A DNA stretch of 64,000 nt from Bathynomus jamesi (Eukaryota; Arthropoda; Malacostraca; Isopoda; Cirolanidae). The position numbers were made by a program, and so were the translations under genes. This document shows positions 43,820 to 54,190 of this stretch, in pieces. The DNA lies in NCBI GenBank assembly GCA_023014485.1, contig JAJOZX010001072.1, positions 207,001 through 271,000 on the forward strand. The letters run 5' to 3'. Positions within the stretch are counted from its first letter, which is position 1. Each line of letters opens with the position of its first letter. Under the pieces are notes generated by a model. That model was given only the letters and a program-made list of their open reading frames with translations, had not been told where the DNA came from and did no database searches.

Positions 43820-44600
43820 TACAGCATTATGGCAATAACTGAATCGTTGGTTAAAAGTGCAGATAAACTTTTTAATAAAGACAGAAGTGGTAAAATGGGA
43901 GGGGGTGTACTTTTATATTGTAAAGAAAATCTTCGCACAGTTCAGTTCAAAAGACGGTAAATGCCAGCGACAAGTTAGATATAATTATTTCGGAAATTAG
44001 TGCTAATAACTTAAGCTTCAATTTTGGGATTGTATATAAACCTTACTCACAAGGAGTAGAAGTAGACGTTGAAATATATAACACTTTAAGTAGCATAGTT
44101 ACGTACAAGGAATCAATTACTGTCGGGGATTTTAACTGCCCAAATATTAATTTCATTACTTTAACCTTTAAACCCTACCAGGAGTACTGGTGTATTGTTA
44201 GCGTAACTTTTATAATAGGTAAGGATTAAGGGCTAAACAGCGATGCTGTGGGTTTACGTGTGATAGTTTTTCTACAAGATAAATTTAATTTTTAAAAAAA
44301 TATTAGAACCGACACGCAGTGGCTGAGAATATTTTGGACTTGGTTTTAACGACAAATGATAATTTAGTTCAGAATGTAGACGTTGGAGAAAGTTTATGCA
44401 ATAGCGATCATAGCATGATATAGTTTACGGTTAACGTTAAAACTTCTAGAGAATTAAACAACTTCATTGTACCTGATTTTAGGAGAGCAAATTTTAATAA
44501 CTTTAGAGCTTCATTAACTTTAACAAATTGTGATGAACTGTTAGCGGTAGATAATGTTCTTAAAGTGTAAGATAATTTCAAGAATATATTCATAAATTTA
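43820..44600 (+). pseudogene. old CR1-like endonuclease fragment
   Basis: Plus strand, with stops and shifts: AITESLVKSADKLF, GGGVLLYCKENLRTVQF, VGDFNCPNINFI, ENILDLVLTTNDNLVQNV, SDHSMI and FIVPDFRRANFNNFRASL. These match the APE-type endonuclease and linker of the CR1 copies (compare 58.2-58.5 kb), but are far more diverged. The H of SDH and D of GDFN are catalytic endonuclease residues. Confidence 0.7.
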
Positions 44601-45560
44601 AATGAGCGCTGAGCGTTGGGAATTAATTTGAAATTAAATAGTTGTTTTATGAATTTTGCAAATTTTTAATTTAACTAATTATTACAAAGTTAACTCTTAT
44701 TACAATTACAAGTTCCATATTTTATATTTAAGGAAAGATTAAATTTATTAACGGAGTCTTCACAGGATTATTATCATCCTGTTTAAAAGCAATTTATAAT
44801 TCCTCAAACAGCTACAAGGAAACAATTCAAAACAAATAAGTATAAATATATGATAAACTGTTACTTTCGAAAAATACAATGATGATAAAAAAAATTAGTA
44901 GAATTTAAAAGTTGTTTAATAAGCTTAATATTTAAATTAAGCATCCCTTTAACTGAGTTTAAATTCAATAGAGATATGATAAAATAAAATTCAGCATATT
45001 TTATAAATGCGATTGTTGAGAACTTGAATATGGAAGGGTTAATATTAAATGATAACTTAGCAATAAATTATTAACGAATATTGAATATATAAATAATTAC
45101 TATAAACAAAAATTAAAATACTTTTCGAAATAAATTTAGTTTTATAGAGTGAAAATACACGATTGAAATTTTACTTACGATTGTAGATTCTACAATAACT
45201 ATCTAATAGTAAGTAAATAGGAAGTTAAATAGTAAGTAATATGATTAATATAATTAATTAATATGATTGTTCATGATGAATGAAAGTTTAAGTTTTTGTG
45301 GAATTGATAATACACCAATATTCAAAATTAAAAAGGACAAACGAATGATGAATTTTCAGTAGCATGGGTACAAAAGTGCCGAGTGTAACATTACAGTAGA
45401 TGCAACATTCCAAAAGGGGGGGTTTGGGGAGTTGCAACATTGCTTGAACATTACGACATTACAGAAAAGAAGCGTAGATGTTTGCAAAGGGGAGTAGGGG
45501 GTGTTAAATATAGGGTATTGCAACATTGTTGCAAATTTCGGTAGAGAGCATATATGTAAA
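44601..45560. other. AT-rich, no recognised gene
   Basis: Long A/T-rich tract without repeats or frames of interest. Confidence 0.5.
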
Positions 45561-45562
45561 GG

Positions 45563-45565
<3 letters not shown>

Positions 45566-45629
<64 letters not shown>
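45566..45629. repeat. (TA)n array
   Basis: Left flank of mariner element 3. Confidence 0.95.
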
Positions 45630-45634
<5 letters not shown>

Positions 45635-45636
<2 letters not shown>

Positions 45637-46403
45637 TGGTGTCCCATAAGTCCAGCATCATAGGAGAAATTCATATTTTTCTATTTCTACAAACCATAAT
45701 TCATATTTTTCTCTTTCTACAGGCCATAATGTCTGTGAGCAAGGAAGAACGAATCCAGATAATTCTACTCATAGGAAATCGGAGTCAAAGAGAGGCCGCT
45801 GCTGAATTTAACAGACTGCATCAAGACCGCGAGCCAATAACACAGAGTTGTGTTAGCAGACTTGTTGCAAAGTTTAAGGAAACAGGATCCATAGAAGATA
45901 AACCACGCAGTGGACCTTCAAGGAGGTCCACTGACGATGATACAGCGACTGCTATCCTGGCTCATTTTAACAGAAGTCCCAATAAGTCTCTTCGGCGATT
46001 GTCCGCCGAGACAGGAGTGTCGAAAAGTAGCATCCATCGCATTCTTCAGGCTCACAAATGGCATCCATATAAACTTCAGATCCTACAGAAATTAAGCGAA
46101 GATGATCCCGAGCGGCGGATGGAATTTTGTGAATGGGCTACGGTACAATATGCTCGGGATGCCAATTTCCCGTCCACCATTCTGTTCAGTGACGAGGCTG
46201 TTTTTTATGGAAATGGTGAGGTAAATCGACAGAACACCCGCTACTGGTCTCAAAACAACGCTCACTGGTATACCTACTGGGTATCACGTCTAAATTTGTG
46301 TATTGAAAACAATGGTGGACATATTGAGCACGTTCGGTAAATAAAAGCTTTTGTTTTGCCTTTTTTTATTATTTTTCCTATGATGCCGGACTTATGGGAC
46401 ACC

Positions 46404-46406
<3 letters not shown>
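45635..46406 (+). mobile_element. internally deleted Tc1/mariner element 3
   Basis: Ends CA(T/G)GGTGTCCCATAAGTCC and GGACTTATGGGACACCCTG, in TA arrays. The single frame lacks the second half of the catalytic core. Confidence 0.85.
45729..46340 (+). pseudogene. mariner transposase, 203 codons, internally deleted but open
   Basis: ATG at 45729; upstream open sequence runs into TA repeat and is not coding. HTH: SQREAAAEFNRLHQ, RLVAKFKETGSIEDKPRSG, RRLSAETGVSKSSIHRILQ. Then SEDDPERRMEFCEWA and the first catalytic block ILFSDEAVF (Asp present). After RQNTRYWSQNN it jumps to the C-terminal tail NLCIENNGGHIEHV and stops. The second Asp and third acidic residue are deleted, but the reading frame is kept across the junction, so a DNA-binding truncated protein could be made. 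Confidence 0.8.

Positions 46407-46477
<71 letters not shown>
46407..46477. repeat. (TA)n array
   Basis: Between mariner element 3 and the hAT element. Confidence 0.95.
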
Positions 46478-46480
<3 letters not shown>

Positions 46481-47768
46481 TGATGTAGGTCACATCCGCA
46501 TCCGCATCCGCGGAACATCCGCACATTTTCTCGCATCCGCGTCCGCATCCGCACTTTGGACTGCGGATGTCGTGCGGATGTGGACCGTTGAGATAAAACG
46601 TCATTAATAAGCGGAAATTATCAAATTCTACTATATTAATAGAACTAGTTCATTGTGCGCAAAAGTGATGCAAGCGACAAGATGAGAGCTGTTCTTGTAT
46701 GAAGTTACTCTCTTGCAACCTACTTAGATCCACGTTACAAAGCTAAGTTATTTTCGCCTAGTACATTAGAACGAGTTAAATCATCACTTGGCAAAGCAGT
46801 TGAAGAGCTTCAATCTCTTGAATCTGTCGCTTCGCCACCCACCAAAAGAATAAAAGTTTCAGTGACAGAACCAACACCTTCAACAAGCAAATCTATCACA
46901 GAATCTGTCTCTCAGTTTCTTGAGTCAAGCAGTAATGACGAGACCTACGCGATGTCAAAAGATGTAGTAAAAATGATCGAGAGCTATCACCAAGAAAAAC
47001 GCATGGCTGCATGTGACAATCCTATTAGTTGGTGGAAAATACGCAGAATATCTATCCATACTTGAGTAAACTTGCAAGGAAACATTTAGCCTGTCCTCCA
47101 ACAAACGTACCAAGCGAGAGATTATTTAGCAGTGCTGGATTAATATATGATGAAAAGAGAAACAGACTGGCAGCAGAAAAGGCAGAAAAATTAATGTTCC
47201 TCAAGCACAACCTTCCTATAATTAAGTTTGAACATTAAACGATGAACATCTTAGTTTACTTTATTTTAATTACTCATTTATAAATATGCCTAATAAAACT
47301 TTAAACTTAATATAAATAGTTATCAAGCTAATTAAAGATCTCTTTCTATAAGGGTGGAGGTTGGGGAAAGAGGTCGGTGAGGTGCATTTGAGTTGGGTTC
47401 ACGTCCCGCATCCTGGTAACACAATTATGGTTTCTAATTGTGGCTGAAACTCGACAAAATATAACGAATTTATTTGCAGACGAATTCACAATTGATTTCT
47501 ATATTAGTTAGATGCTTGATATTATTTTATATGTTCAGAGAAAAGTACAGCAATTATTGTACAATTAATCAATTATACTACATTATAGCTACAGCTCTCT
47601 CTATATAATAACTTATTATATACGTTAAACACAACAAATCTCGAATATATCCTAAAAAATAACGAAAATGTAGACATCCGCATCCGCATCCGCGGATGTT
47701 GAAATCAAACATCCACATCCGCATCCGCATCCGCGGATGTGAAAAAAATGACATCCGCTACATCACTA
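46478..47768 (+). mobile_element. hAT derivative with CATCCG-repeat termini
   Basis: Ends TAGTGATGTAG and TACATCACTA. Both subterminal regions contain runs of the hexamer CATCCG and its inverse (46494-46580, 47676-47757). Insertion in a TA array hides the target duplication. Confidence 0.75.
46700..47238 (+). pseudogene. hAT transposase C-terminal part, one frameshift
   Basis: TYLDPRYKAKLFSPSTLERV, then a Ser/Thr-rich linker, ISWWK, and after a one-base loss near 47037, NIYPYLSKLARKHLACPP, VPSERLFSSAGLIYDEKRN and LMFLKHNLP. The final part is the hAT dimerisation domain. BED finger and N-terminal catalytic blocks are absent. Confidence 0.8.
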
Positions 47769-48179
47769 ATATATATATATATATAATATATATAGTGTAA
47801 TAAAAGACAAACGCACACATTATCTTAATGTTTATTATGTAATTCAAATAGCATTACTATCGTACCTAGGACCCTCAATAACCCGGTTACGGGGTTTTGC
47901 GGTGACCAGCAGTAGTAGTAATAAGGAAACATCATACCACACTTAATTAAGCGAATAGCAGGTACTTAGCTCATCCATCAACGTTGTTTGATCAGTTACG
48001 TTGGGGCTGGAGAGTAGTTGAATAGTCGAACCATCTCAATGTAATGAAGGTTGATGTCTCATTTGGCAATTTATTTTCTGTTGTACCATCTAAGTGTCAA
48101 AATAAGTGAAGAAGTATATTCTTTTCAAAATGTTTCGTCTCATTTCACGAACTGATCATATATATATATATATATATAT
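47769..48179. other. no recognised gene
   Basis: Short TA runs at both edges; the middle has no match I recognise. Confidence 0.45.
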
Positions 48180-48259
48180 ACATAACGTAAAGAACGACGC
48201 TTGTATAGGAGATATTCCGCGCAAGACGAGAGAGAGAGAACGAAACAAATGAAAAAATG

Positions 48260-48332
48260 AGGTAACCACCCGGGAATCGAACCCGGGATCTTCCGATTGC
48301 CGGTCAGATGCGATACCATTACACCATGGGCC
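48260..48332 (-). tRNA. tRNA-like sequence 1 (tRNA-derived repeat)
   Basis: On the minus strand: acceptor 5' GGCCCAT, A-box-like TGGTGTAATGG, a perfect T arm CCGGGTTCGATTCCCGG (B box). The 3' acceptor strand reads GTGG-TTA-CC where GTGGGCC would pair fully, so the stem is broken. The anticodon loop CCGGCAA lacks the usual U33. Nearest in layout to tRNA-Gln. Likely a pseudo-tRNA. Confidence 0.5.
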
Positions 48333-48576
48333 TCACCCTTCCAAATGCCGTAATTCTTCTACATACTCGCAGAAACCAATGCCCCAAGGGGGCACCTCCC
48401 GCATGCCGTAACATTATATACATTCAACTGCAAAGAAAACGCAGTATAAATAACGTAAAGAACGACGCTTGTATTTTGCAGTTGAATGTATATAATGTTA
48501 CGGCATGCGGAAGGTGCCCCCTTGGGGCATTGGTTTCTGCGAGTATGTAGAAGAATTACGGCATTTGGAAGGGTGA

Positions 48577-48649
48577 GGCCCATAGTGTAATGGTATCGCA
48601 TCTGACCGGCAATCGGAAGATCCCGGGTTCGATTCCCGGGTGGTTACCT
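48577..48649 (+). tRNA. tRNA-like sequence 2 (tRNA-derived repeat)
   Basis: Same as copy 1 with TAGTGTAATGG in the A box and the same TTA in the acceptor strand. ATTTTT follows as a Pol III-type terminator. Confidence 0.5.
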
Positions 48650-48843
48650 CATTTTTCATTTGTTTTGTTCTCTCTCTCTCGTCTTGCGCGGAATATCTCC
48701 TATACAAGCGTCGTTCTTTACGTTATTTATACTGCGTGTTCTTTGCAGTTGAATGTATATAATGTTACGGCATGCGGGAGGTGCCCCCTTGGGGCATTGG
48801 TTTCTGCGAGTATGTAGAAGAATTACGGCATTTGGAAGGGTGA

Positions 48844-48916
48844 GGCCCATGGTGTAATGGTATCGCATCTGACCGGCAATCGGAAGATCCCGGGTTCGAT
48901 TCCCGGGTGGTTACCT
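48844..48916 (+). tRNA. tRNA-like sequence 3 (tRNA-derived repeat)
   Basis: Identical in tRNA part to copy 1, followed by a TTTTTT run. The shared TTA acceptor disruption shows amplification of one already altered copy. Confidence 0.5.
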
Positions 48917-49070
48917 CATTTTTTCATTTGTTTCATTCTCTCTCTCTCGTCTTGCGCGGAATATCTCCTATACAAGCGTCGTTCTTTACGTTATTTATAC
49001 TGCGTGTTCTTTGCAGTTGAGTGTATATATATATATATATACATATGTATATATATACAGACACACACAC

Positions 49071-50055
49071 ATTGTTGACCTCGTTCAGGTTCCGTGTGTT
49101 GATCTCTTCATACAAAGGTCAAGCTGATGGCCCCGCCTCTAGGCCTGGCTTGGTGGAGGAGCAAATTGCTCTCTTGCGCTCTCCACCGCACATATCCAGG
49201 TACACCCAGCTCATCTGGTACCATCCTGAGCCAGACATCTAGTCTTCTCTTGAAGACTTCAACTTTGACCCCTGTAACGTTTCTGAGGTCCTCTGGAAGC
49301 TGGTTAAAAAAGTCTTGGCCCCCTGACAACCAAGCTATTTTCCTTCAGTGTTGAGGAAGTCCCTTGTCGGGCCTTTAATTTGGAAACACTACACATTCTG
49401 CCTTTCCTATTTTCCAGCGTTGTTTAGATGGTAATTGAGTTTAGTTTGAGGTTTGGTACCAGTTTTTCGATCATTTCCATATGTAGATTATAATGTAATT
49501 CTCTCTTCTTTCCAAGGAGTACAGATTTAGTTTACGTAGTCTTTCCCAGTAGTTGAGTTCTTTGCAGCCATCAGTCTTGGCTGTGAAATGTCTCTGCGTT
49601 TCTTCTAGTTTATTAATTTCTTCCTTTTTATATGGGGACGTCAAAACTGAGCAGTATTCAAGTTTTGGTATGATCAGTGTTCTCAGCAGGGGAAACACTA
49701 CTGTCTTGTCCCTTCTTTTGAATGTTCTTAGTACTTGTCCCGCGACTCTCTTTGCTTTGCTTATTGCTATCTGATTTTGTGTCTCGAATTTGGCATCATC
49801 GGTCATTATTACCCTCAGATCGACCGCTTTCGTGCGTCTCTGAATTTCCTGTCTATCTGGAGCATGGTATGTAGTCTGTTTAAGTTCCTCATTTCTACCA
49901 TTTCTCAAGAGCTGAAATTTCTCGGTGTTAAAAGTCATGTTGTTGTCTTCTGACCATGTGTATATTTTGTTCGTGTCCCTCTGCAAGGGTTCCACTTCAT
50001 TTGCATCGCTGATTTTTCTGCTGATCTTTGTATCGTCCTCAAAGGATGTTACTAT
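49071..50055 (-). pseudogene. second CR1/jockey-like reverse transcriptase family, C-terminal half
   Basis: Minus strand from the RT catalytic box: SFEDDTKISRKISDAN carries DD but with Glu where FADD/YADD has Ala. Then YTWSEDNNMTFNTEKFQLL, VDLRVIMTDDAKFETQ, LLRTLIIPKLEYCSVL, KLEETQRHFTAKTDG, LNYWERLRKLNLYSLERR, then in another frame MIEKLVPNL, FNQLPEDLRNVTGVKVEVFK and RRLDVWLRMVPDELGVPGY. 5'-truncated near 50055, where TA-rich sequence begins. Distinct from the main CR1 family in the window. Confidence 0.8.
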
Positions 50056-50264
50056 ATATATTATATATACAAAGGTGGGCAGGACCGAGTTCCAAAAGGA
50101 CCGAACTCCAGGAACTCGGTCCTTTTTAAGGACCGTGAGCGGGAAAGTCGGGCCTTTTCTCAGTGAGGACCGAAATGAGGAGCGACGGTCCATTTTTAAG
50201 CAATTCCGGACGGTCTTTTTTAGTGATTTTAGTGTGTTTAGTGATTATTTGAAGTTCTAAAGAA

Positions 50265-50481
50265 GATGGATCGTTTCCTCCACAAGACTCAGAAAGAGAC
50301 TGAGACTGAACTGAAACTTGTTTCAACACCTGAAGAACTTGTTCATCAAGTTTAACACGCCTATCCCATCCAGTGCCGCAGTGGAGAGGCTCTTCTCTTT
50401 GGGGAAGGACGTCCTCAAGCCGAAAAGGTCAGGGCTCAGTGACAGCCATTTTGAAATCCTAGTCTTCTTGAAGGGAAACTG
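50265..50481 (+). pseudogene. hAT transposase: start fused to C-terminal domain
   Basis: ATG at about 50265 gives MDRFLHKTQKETETEL; then in another frame FNTPIPSSAAVERLFSLGKD and RSGLSDSHFEILVFLKGN, the hAT dimerisation domain, to a stop. Everything between (BED finger and catalytic core) is deleted. Confidence 0.7.
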
Positions 50482-50768
50482 AAGCATTTAACTTAATAAC
50501 TTTTTTTCATCATTTATGTATTGTATTAATTATAATTTACGTTAATAAAATTAAAGATTTCCGGTGTCTTTAATTTCATTTTTCATTTTAATCAAATTTT
50601 TCACTTATATTATATATATAGTGGACCTAGTTTTTCACTGAATTTATGAATACCGTACGTACATAGAAATTTGATATGGCTGCAGAAAATGAAATGGTCA
50701 GTAATAGCTAAGCACAAGGATCACTGTGAATAAATAACGTAAAATAAGTTCGAGTCACTCCAGGGTTA

Positions 50769-50976
50769 CACCAATTTATAGTGGACCTAGTTTTAACCGT
50801 ATAAGGTGATAATGATTTAATTGTATGCAATGATTAATTGATGCAATGACTGATTGCTTATTAAAAAACAATTTATAGTGGACCTGGTTTTAGCCGTTTA
50901 AGGTGATAATGATTTAATTGTATGCAATGATTAATTGATGCAATGACTGATTGCTTATTAATGAAAGGCTGGGTTA
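50769..50976. repeat. tandem duplication, 2 x ~104-106 bp
   Basis: Two near-identical copies starting AATTTATAGTGGACCT, containing GGTGATAATGATTTAATTG and ending CTGATTGCTTATTAA. Confidence 0.85.
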
Positions 50977-51779
50977 ATAATTTATGATGTCATACAGTAT
51001 CACCGATTGGAATAAGTGGTTATTTGATTAGGCCCACCATACTATTGGAAGTGACAGTATGGCAGCGAGGATCACCAGCTTGGATTACACCCAAGCAAAT
51101 TAATGTTAAGGTTATAAAAGACACCTTATGGGTTTTGTATTTTATTATGAAAATAAAACCGTTATTTATTCACTGTGATATAACAAAGAATTGACAGTAA
51201 TTAATTGGTAGTTTTACGTTATGCTTATGAAATAGACTTAGCTAATAAGATGAAATGTTAATAGCTTAATTGACACGTAATAAATAATGTACTCATTGAG
51301 GGTATGTAAATGGCATGCGACATGGAACATTGAATGGGCCTGGTAAATGATATAAAGAATGCACGTGCGTTTGGTACATTGAATAGAAGACTTGACACTG
51401 ATTAAGTAGGCTAAATGATTGCATGGATGCACATAGAATAATTGATGCGGCCTAATAATAATGGATTGAAATGCTTGCACAAATATCATTTATATATAAG
51501 AACATTATGTGATGTTAAATGATTACGTCAAGAGAATATTTAGTTAACACACAAATATATGAATTGAACATAATGACGGATGATACGCGGAATTACGGTA
51601 TTGAAATGACACTTGAATTCGATGACAGGCCTACTGCGTTCTTTCACGAGAGTCAGTTGGAACGCTTAATTACACACTTTGGGAGTATAGCCTACCGTTC
51701 GGCGGTAGGCTAATGTAGGCTTCACAAGAGTACTTAGAATAGGAGGTACTTATCTTAGGACGATGTAAACTCTTGAAGG

Positions 51780-52210
51780 CGGGTTGAAGAAAGATCTATT
51801 ACCGAAAACTCGAGTTGTCGTTGTCCGTTAAGCTTCTTGAGATGATGGATGTAGGCTTCGTTCGGAAGCCTGAGGTGATGTTACTTGTCGAGGTGCAGGC
51901 TGGCCTTATGCTCTTGCAGGCGTAGGCCTGTGGTGCTGAATATATCTCGAGGAATGTGGAGAAACTTGAAGACCGACCCGCAAACCGCAGGCCCGAAGCG
52001 ATTCCGGTTAGGCCTCGAAGGATTGCTTCTGCAGGCGGTCTGTAGATCTTACTTGATGATAAATTGTAGGCCTTGAAGAAAGAGCAGGCCTCGCCTCCGG
52101 CCGGAACCGGAAGGCGGTTGAAGAGATGATATCGTACAGAGTAGTCTAACGAAATGGAAGCGCTAACGAAGTGAGAGGGAGTGAGAATGGGTGCTCGCTT
52201 TTATACGTAG
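51780..52210 (-). promoter_or_regulatory. TATA promoter and leader, repeat copy 2
   Basis: On the minus strand TATAAAAGCG lies at about 52197-52205. It is followed by a GC-rich leader with GACCGCCTGCAGAAGCAATC and a donor-like TTTTCG|GTAATA near 51800. Same order of elements as copy 1 at 32999-33455. Confidence 0.45.
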
Positions 52211-52560
52211 TTCCTGTGACGTAGGACTTCGCACCAAATCTTAAGACGCTTTGTCCGCGCGTCCTTTAGTTGATAAAGGTTTGCGTTCGCGCCCTTTGGG
52301 AAGAAACAGACTCTCCATTGTTTGCTTGCCCACGTGTGTTTTCCAAGACTATTGATGGTAGCGTGGAAGGAAAGTATTTCTGTCTATTTGTTGGTCTATT
52401 TCTTGTCGATCCGCTACATATATAAGGACCGAGGACCGAGTCGTTCCTAGGTCATATCTTCAGAAAGGACCGTGACCGGGACCGTCGGTCCAGTTTGAGG
52501 CAAGGACCGGGACCGGGACCGTCGGTTCTTTATGAGGCCCGGGTGCCCACCTTTGTATAT

Positions 52561-52566
<6 letters not shown>

Positions 52567-52623
<57 letters not shown>

Positions 52624-52725
52624 CACGTACACTTCAAAGTCAGGGTCGTTCCGACCAACGCGTATCAAAGTGTTTGGAGCGCTCGCACACACACACACAC
52701 GCACACACACACACACACACACATT
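52567..52725. repeat. (TA)n and (CA)n microsatellites
   Basis: TA run at 52567-52619; CA run with GC interruption at 52685-52722. Confidence 0.9.
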
Positions 52726-52739
52726 GTGTAATGGTTAAT

Positions 52740-53464
52740 AAAACACATCTACGTACTCTGCTTATTTAATTATTTATTTTATTGGAATCTTACAAATAAA
52801 GATGGATTTTGTAATATATAACAGACATAAAAACAGAAATAATGCATTCAGTGTCCCCCATTCTGGTTACTTCTTAAATAGACGAGTAAATTTGCACGTG
52901 ATCTTTGTAAAATTTACATCTTCATTACGCTGAACGTTAGAATAAATTAGTTTTAGAAATAAGTCACCACTTAAAGTAAAGTATGTGGGCGTCTTAGTAT
53001 GCGGGGGTCTAAACCTCACGCTCTTTAAACATGGATAAAATACAGTCAAAAGCACGCTCGAACATGGTATCGTTTACTATAATATCTACAATAGGTTTAA
53101 TAAAGCATCTCCAACATCTACTCAACATTACTCCTTACTGAGCGGACGCATTCCCTGGGCTCTCTGATATTGTTTCTACTTTTGGATATTGCCGATAAAT
53201 TTACTGTTGGAAAGTTCTGAATTTTATATACTTGAGTTTATATTCACATTATTATAAAGTAACTGAATATTAGTGGTTTTTTAGTGATTTAGAAGTTTTC
53301 ATAGCGTGCCGGCTTAATTTAATTTTAACTTGTGACGGTTATAAACGTTAACTACTTTAACTTGCGCGATGCTGTCATAGGAAGCGTCGTGTGCTAGGTG
53401 TGGGGTTAATCGGTGGTATACTGGTTTTAAAGATTACAACGGCAGTCCTATGGCGATTACCGAG
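52740..53464. other. no recognised gene
   Basis: Mixed sequence; only short incidental frames. Confidence 0.45.
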
Positions 53465-54190
53465 AGATCTACAGATCTACAGAAGCTAAGGCTAACAGAC
53501 GCTAAGATCCACTCTAAGGTTAGCCCGAGAGAAAGGAAAGATGACGGGGTTAAAGAGGAGAATAAGGGGTTAAGTAAGTAGCAAAACCTATCATGCTTGG
53601 GTTAAAATTCATTCAGAAAAAGAGAAAGAAAGACTCACCATCATCATCAGTCGGCCACTGCCAACAAGTCAGAAAAATAGTCGGAGAGAATAGGAAAGGG
53701 GTGAAAGATGAAAAGAAGTAAAATAAGAACGCTACAAACCATGCAAACACAGTCTTAACTCACTGTCATACCATGCAAACTACAGACATGCAAGTAAAGA
53801 GAGTTACAGACATGCAAGTAAGGAGAGGATAAGAAAGAAAAAAAAAGTAGGTAAGGTAAAACAAAAAGTGGGCTAGTTTACGTTAAGAGCTACATCTACG
53901 ATCGTGTTAGTCTAATTTTTTTTTTTGCTGGCATCACACATTGGCATGTCACAAGCTGGCATTATCTTCAACAGACTCTTCCTCGATCACCTCCCCCAGA
54001 GCTCCTGTTGCTAATTGTTTTATTATATTAAACAACGTTAATAATTTTAACGAGGGAGAGGGAGAAGGGTGAGGCTGAGAGGGAAAAGGGTGAGGCTGAG
54101 AGGGAAAAGGGTGAGGCTGAGAGGGAAAAGGGGGAGGCTGAGAGGGAGAAGGGTGATTGTTTTATTATTATATTAAACAACGTTAAGAAC
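53465..54190 (-). mobile_element. CR1 3' UTR (minus copy) with minisatellite
   Basis: Same tail as 2361-2950, reversed, beginning at the octamer end ATCTACAGATCTACAG. It is interrupted at 54050-54155 by four or more 23-bp units AGGGTGAGGCTGAGAGGGAA; the CR1 segment TGTTTTATTATATTAAACAA is present on both sides of this run. Confidence 0.8.

Larger units (their letters stand above)
48180..49025. repeat. three ~265-bp tRNA-derived repeat units
   Basis: Copy 1 is reversed (48180-48432); copies 2 and 3 are head to tail (about 48475-48740, 48742-49025). Each contains a tRNA-like region, a T-run after it, CTCTCTCTCGTCTTGCGCGG, CCTATACAAGCGTCGTTC and AAGAATTACGGCATTTGG. Frames within them are incidental. 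Confidence 0.8.
50620..52416 (-). mobile_element. leader-repeat element, copy 2
   Basis: Left end TAGTGGACCTAG, right end (complement) TAGCGGATCGAC, so imperfect inverted termini, within ATATATA. Its minus strand repeats the promoter and leader found at 32810-33480. The motif ATAGTGGACCTAGTTTT recurs twice more at 50778 and 50876 in a 106-bp tandem duplication (50769-50976). Confidence 0.55.
50070..52555 (+). mobile_element. hAT derivative with GGACCG-rich termini and a nested element
   Basis: Ends CAAAGGTGGGCAGGACCGAG and GGTGCCCACCTTTG, both rich in GGACCGAG/GGACCGGGACCG repeats. TA-rich flanks give near-matching octamers TATATATA and TATATTAT. The interior from about 50620 to 52416 belongs to another element. 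Confidence 0.7.

Noticed and set aside
45451..45661. Frames encoding runs of Tyr-Ile across (TA)n arrays, also at 20842, 21825, 43093, 46407 and 52567
   Set aside because: Translation of dinucleotide repeats in any frame; not genes.
48308..48868. Repeated 70-80 codon frames over the tRNA-like units
   Set aside because: The same incidental frame recurs because the unit is repeated; it overlaps the tRNA-like sequence and has no coding features.
50620..52416. LTR retrotransposon, because of the TATA box and leader
   Set aside because: No second matching direct repeat, primer binding site or gag-pol sequence was found; the termini look inverted instead.
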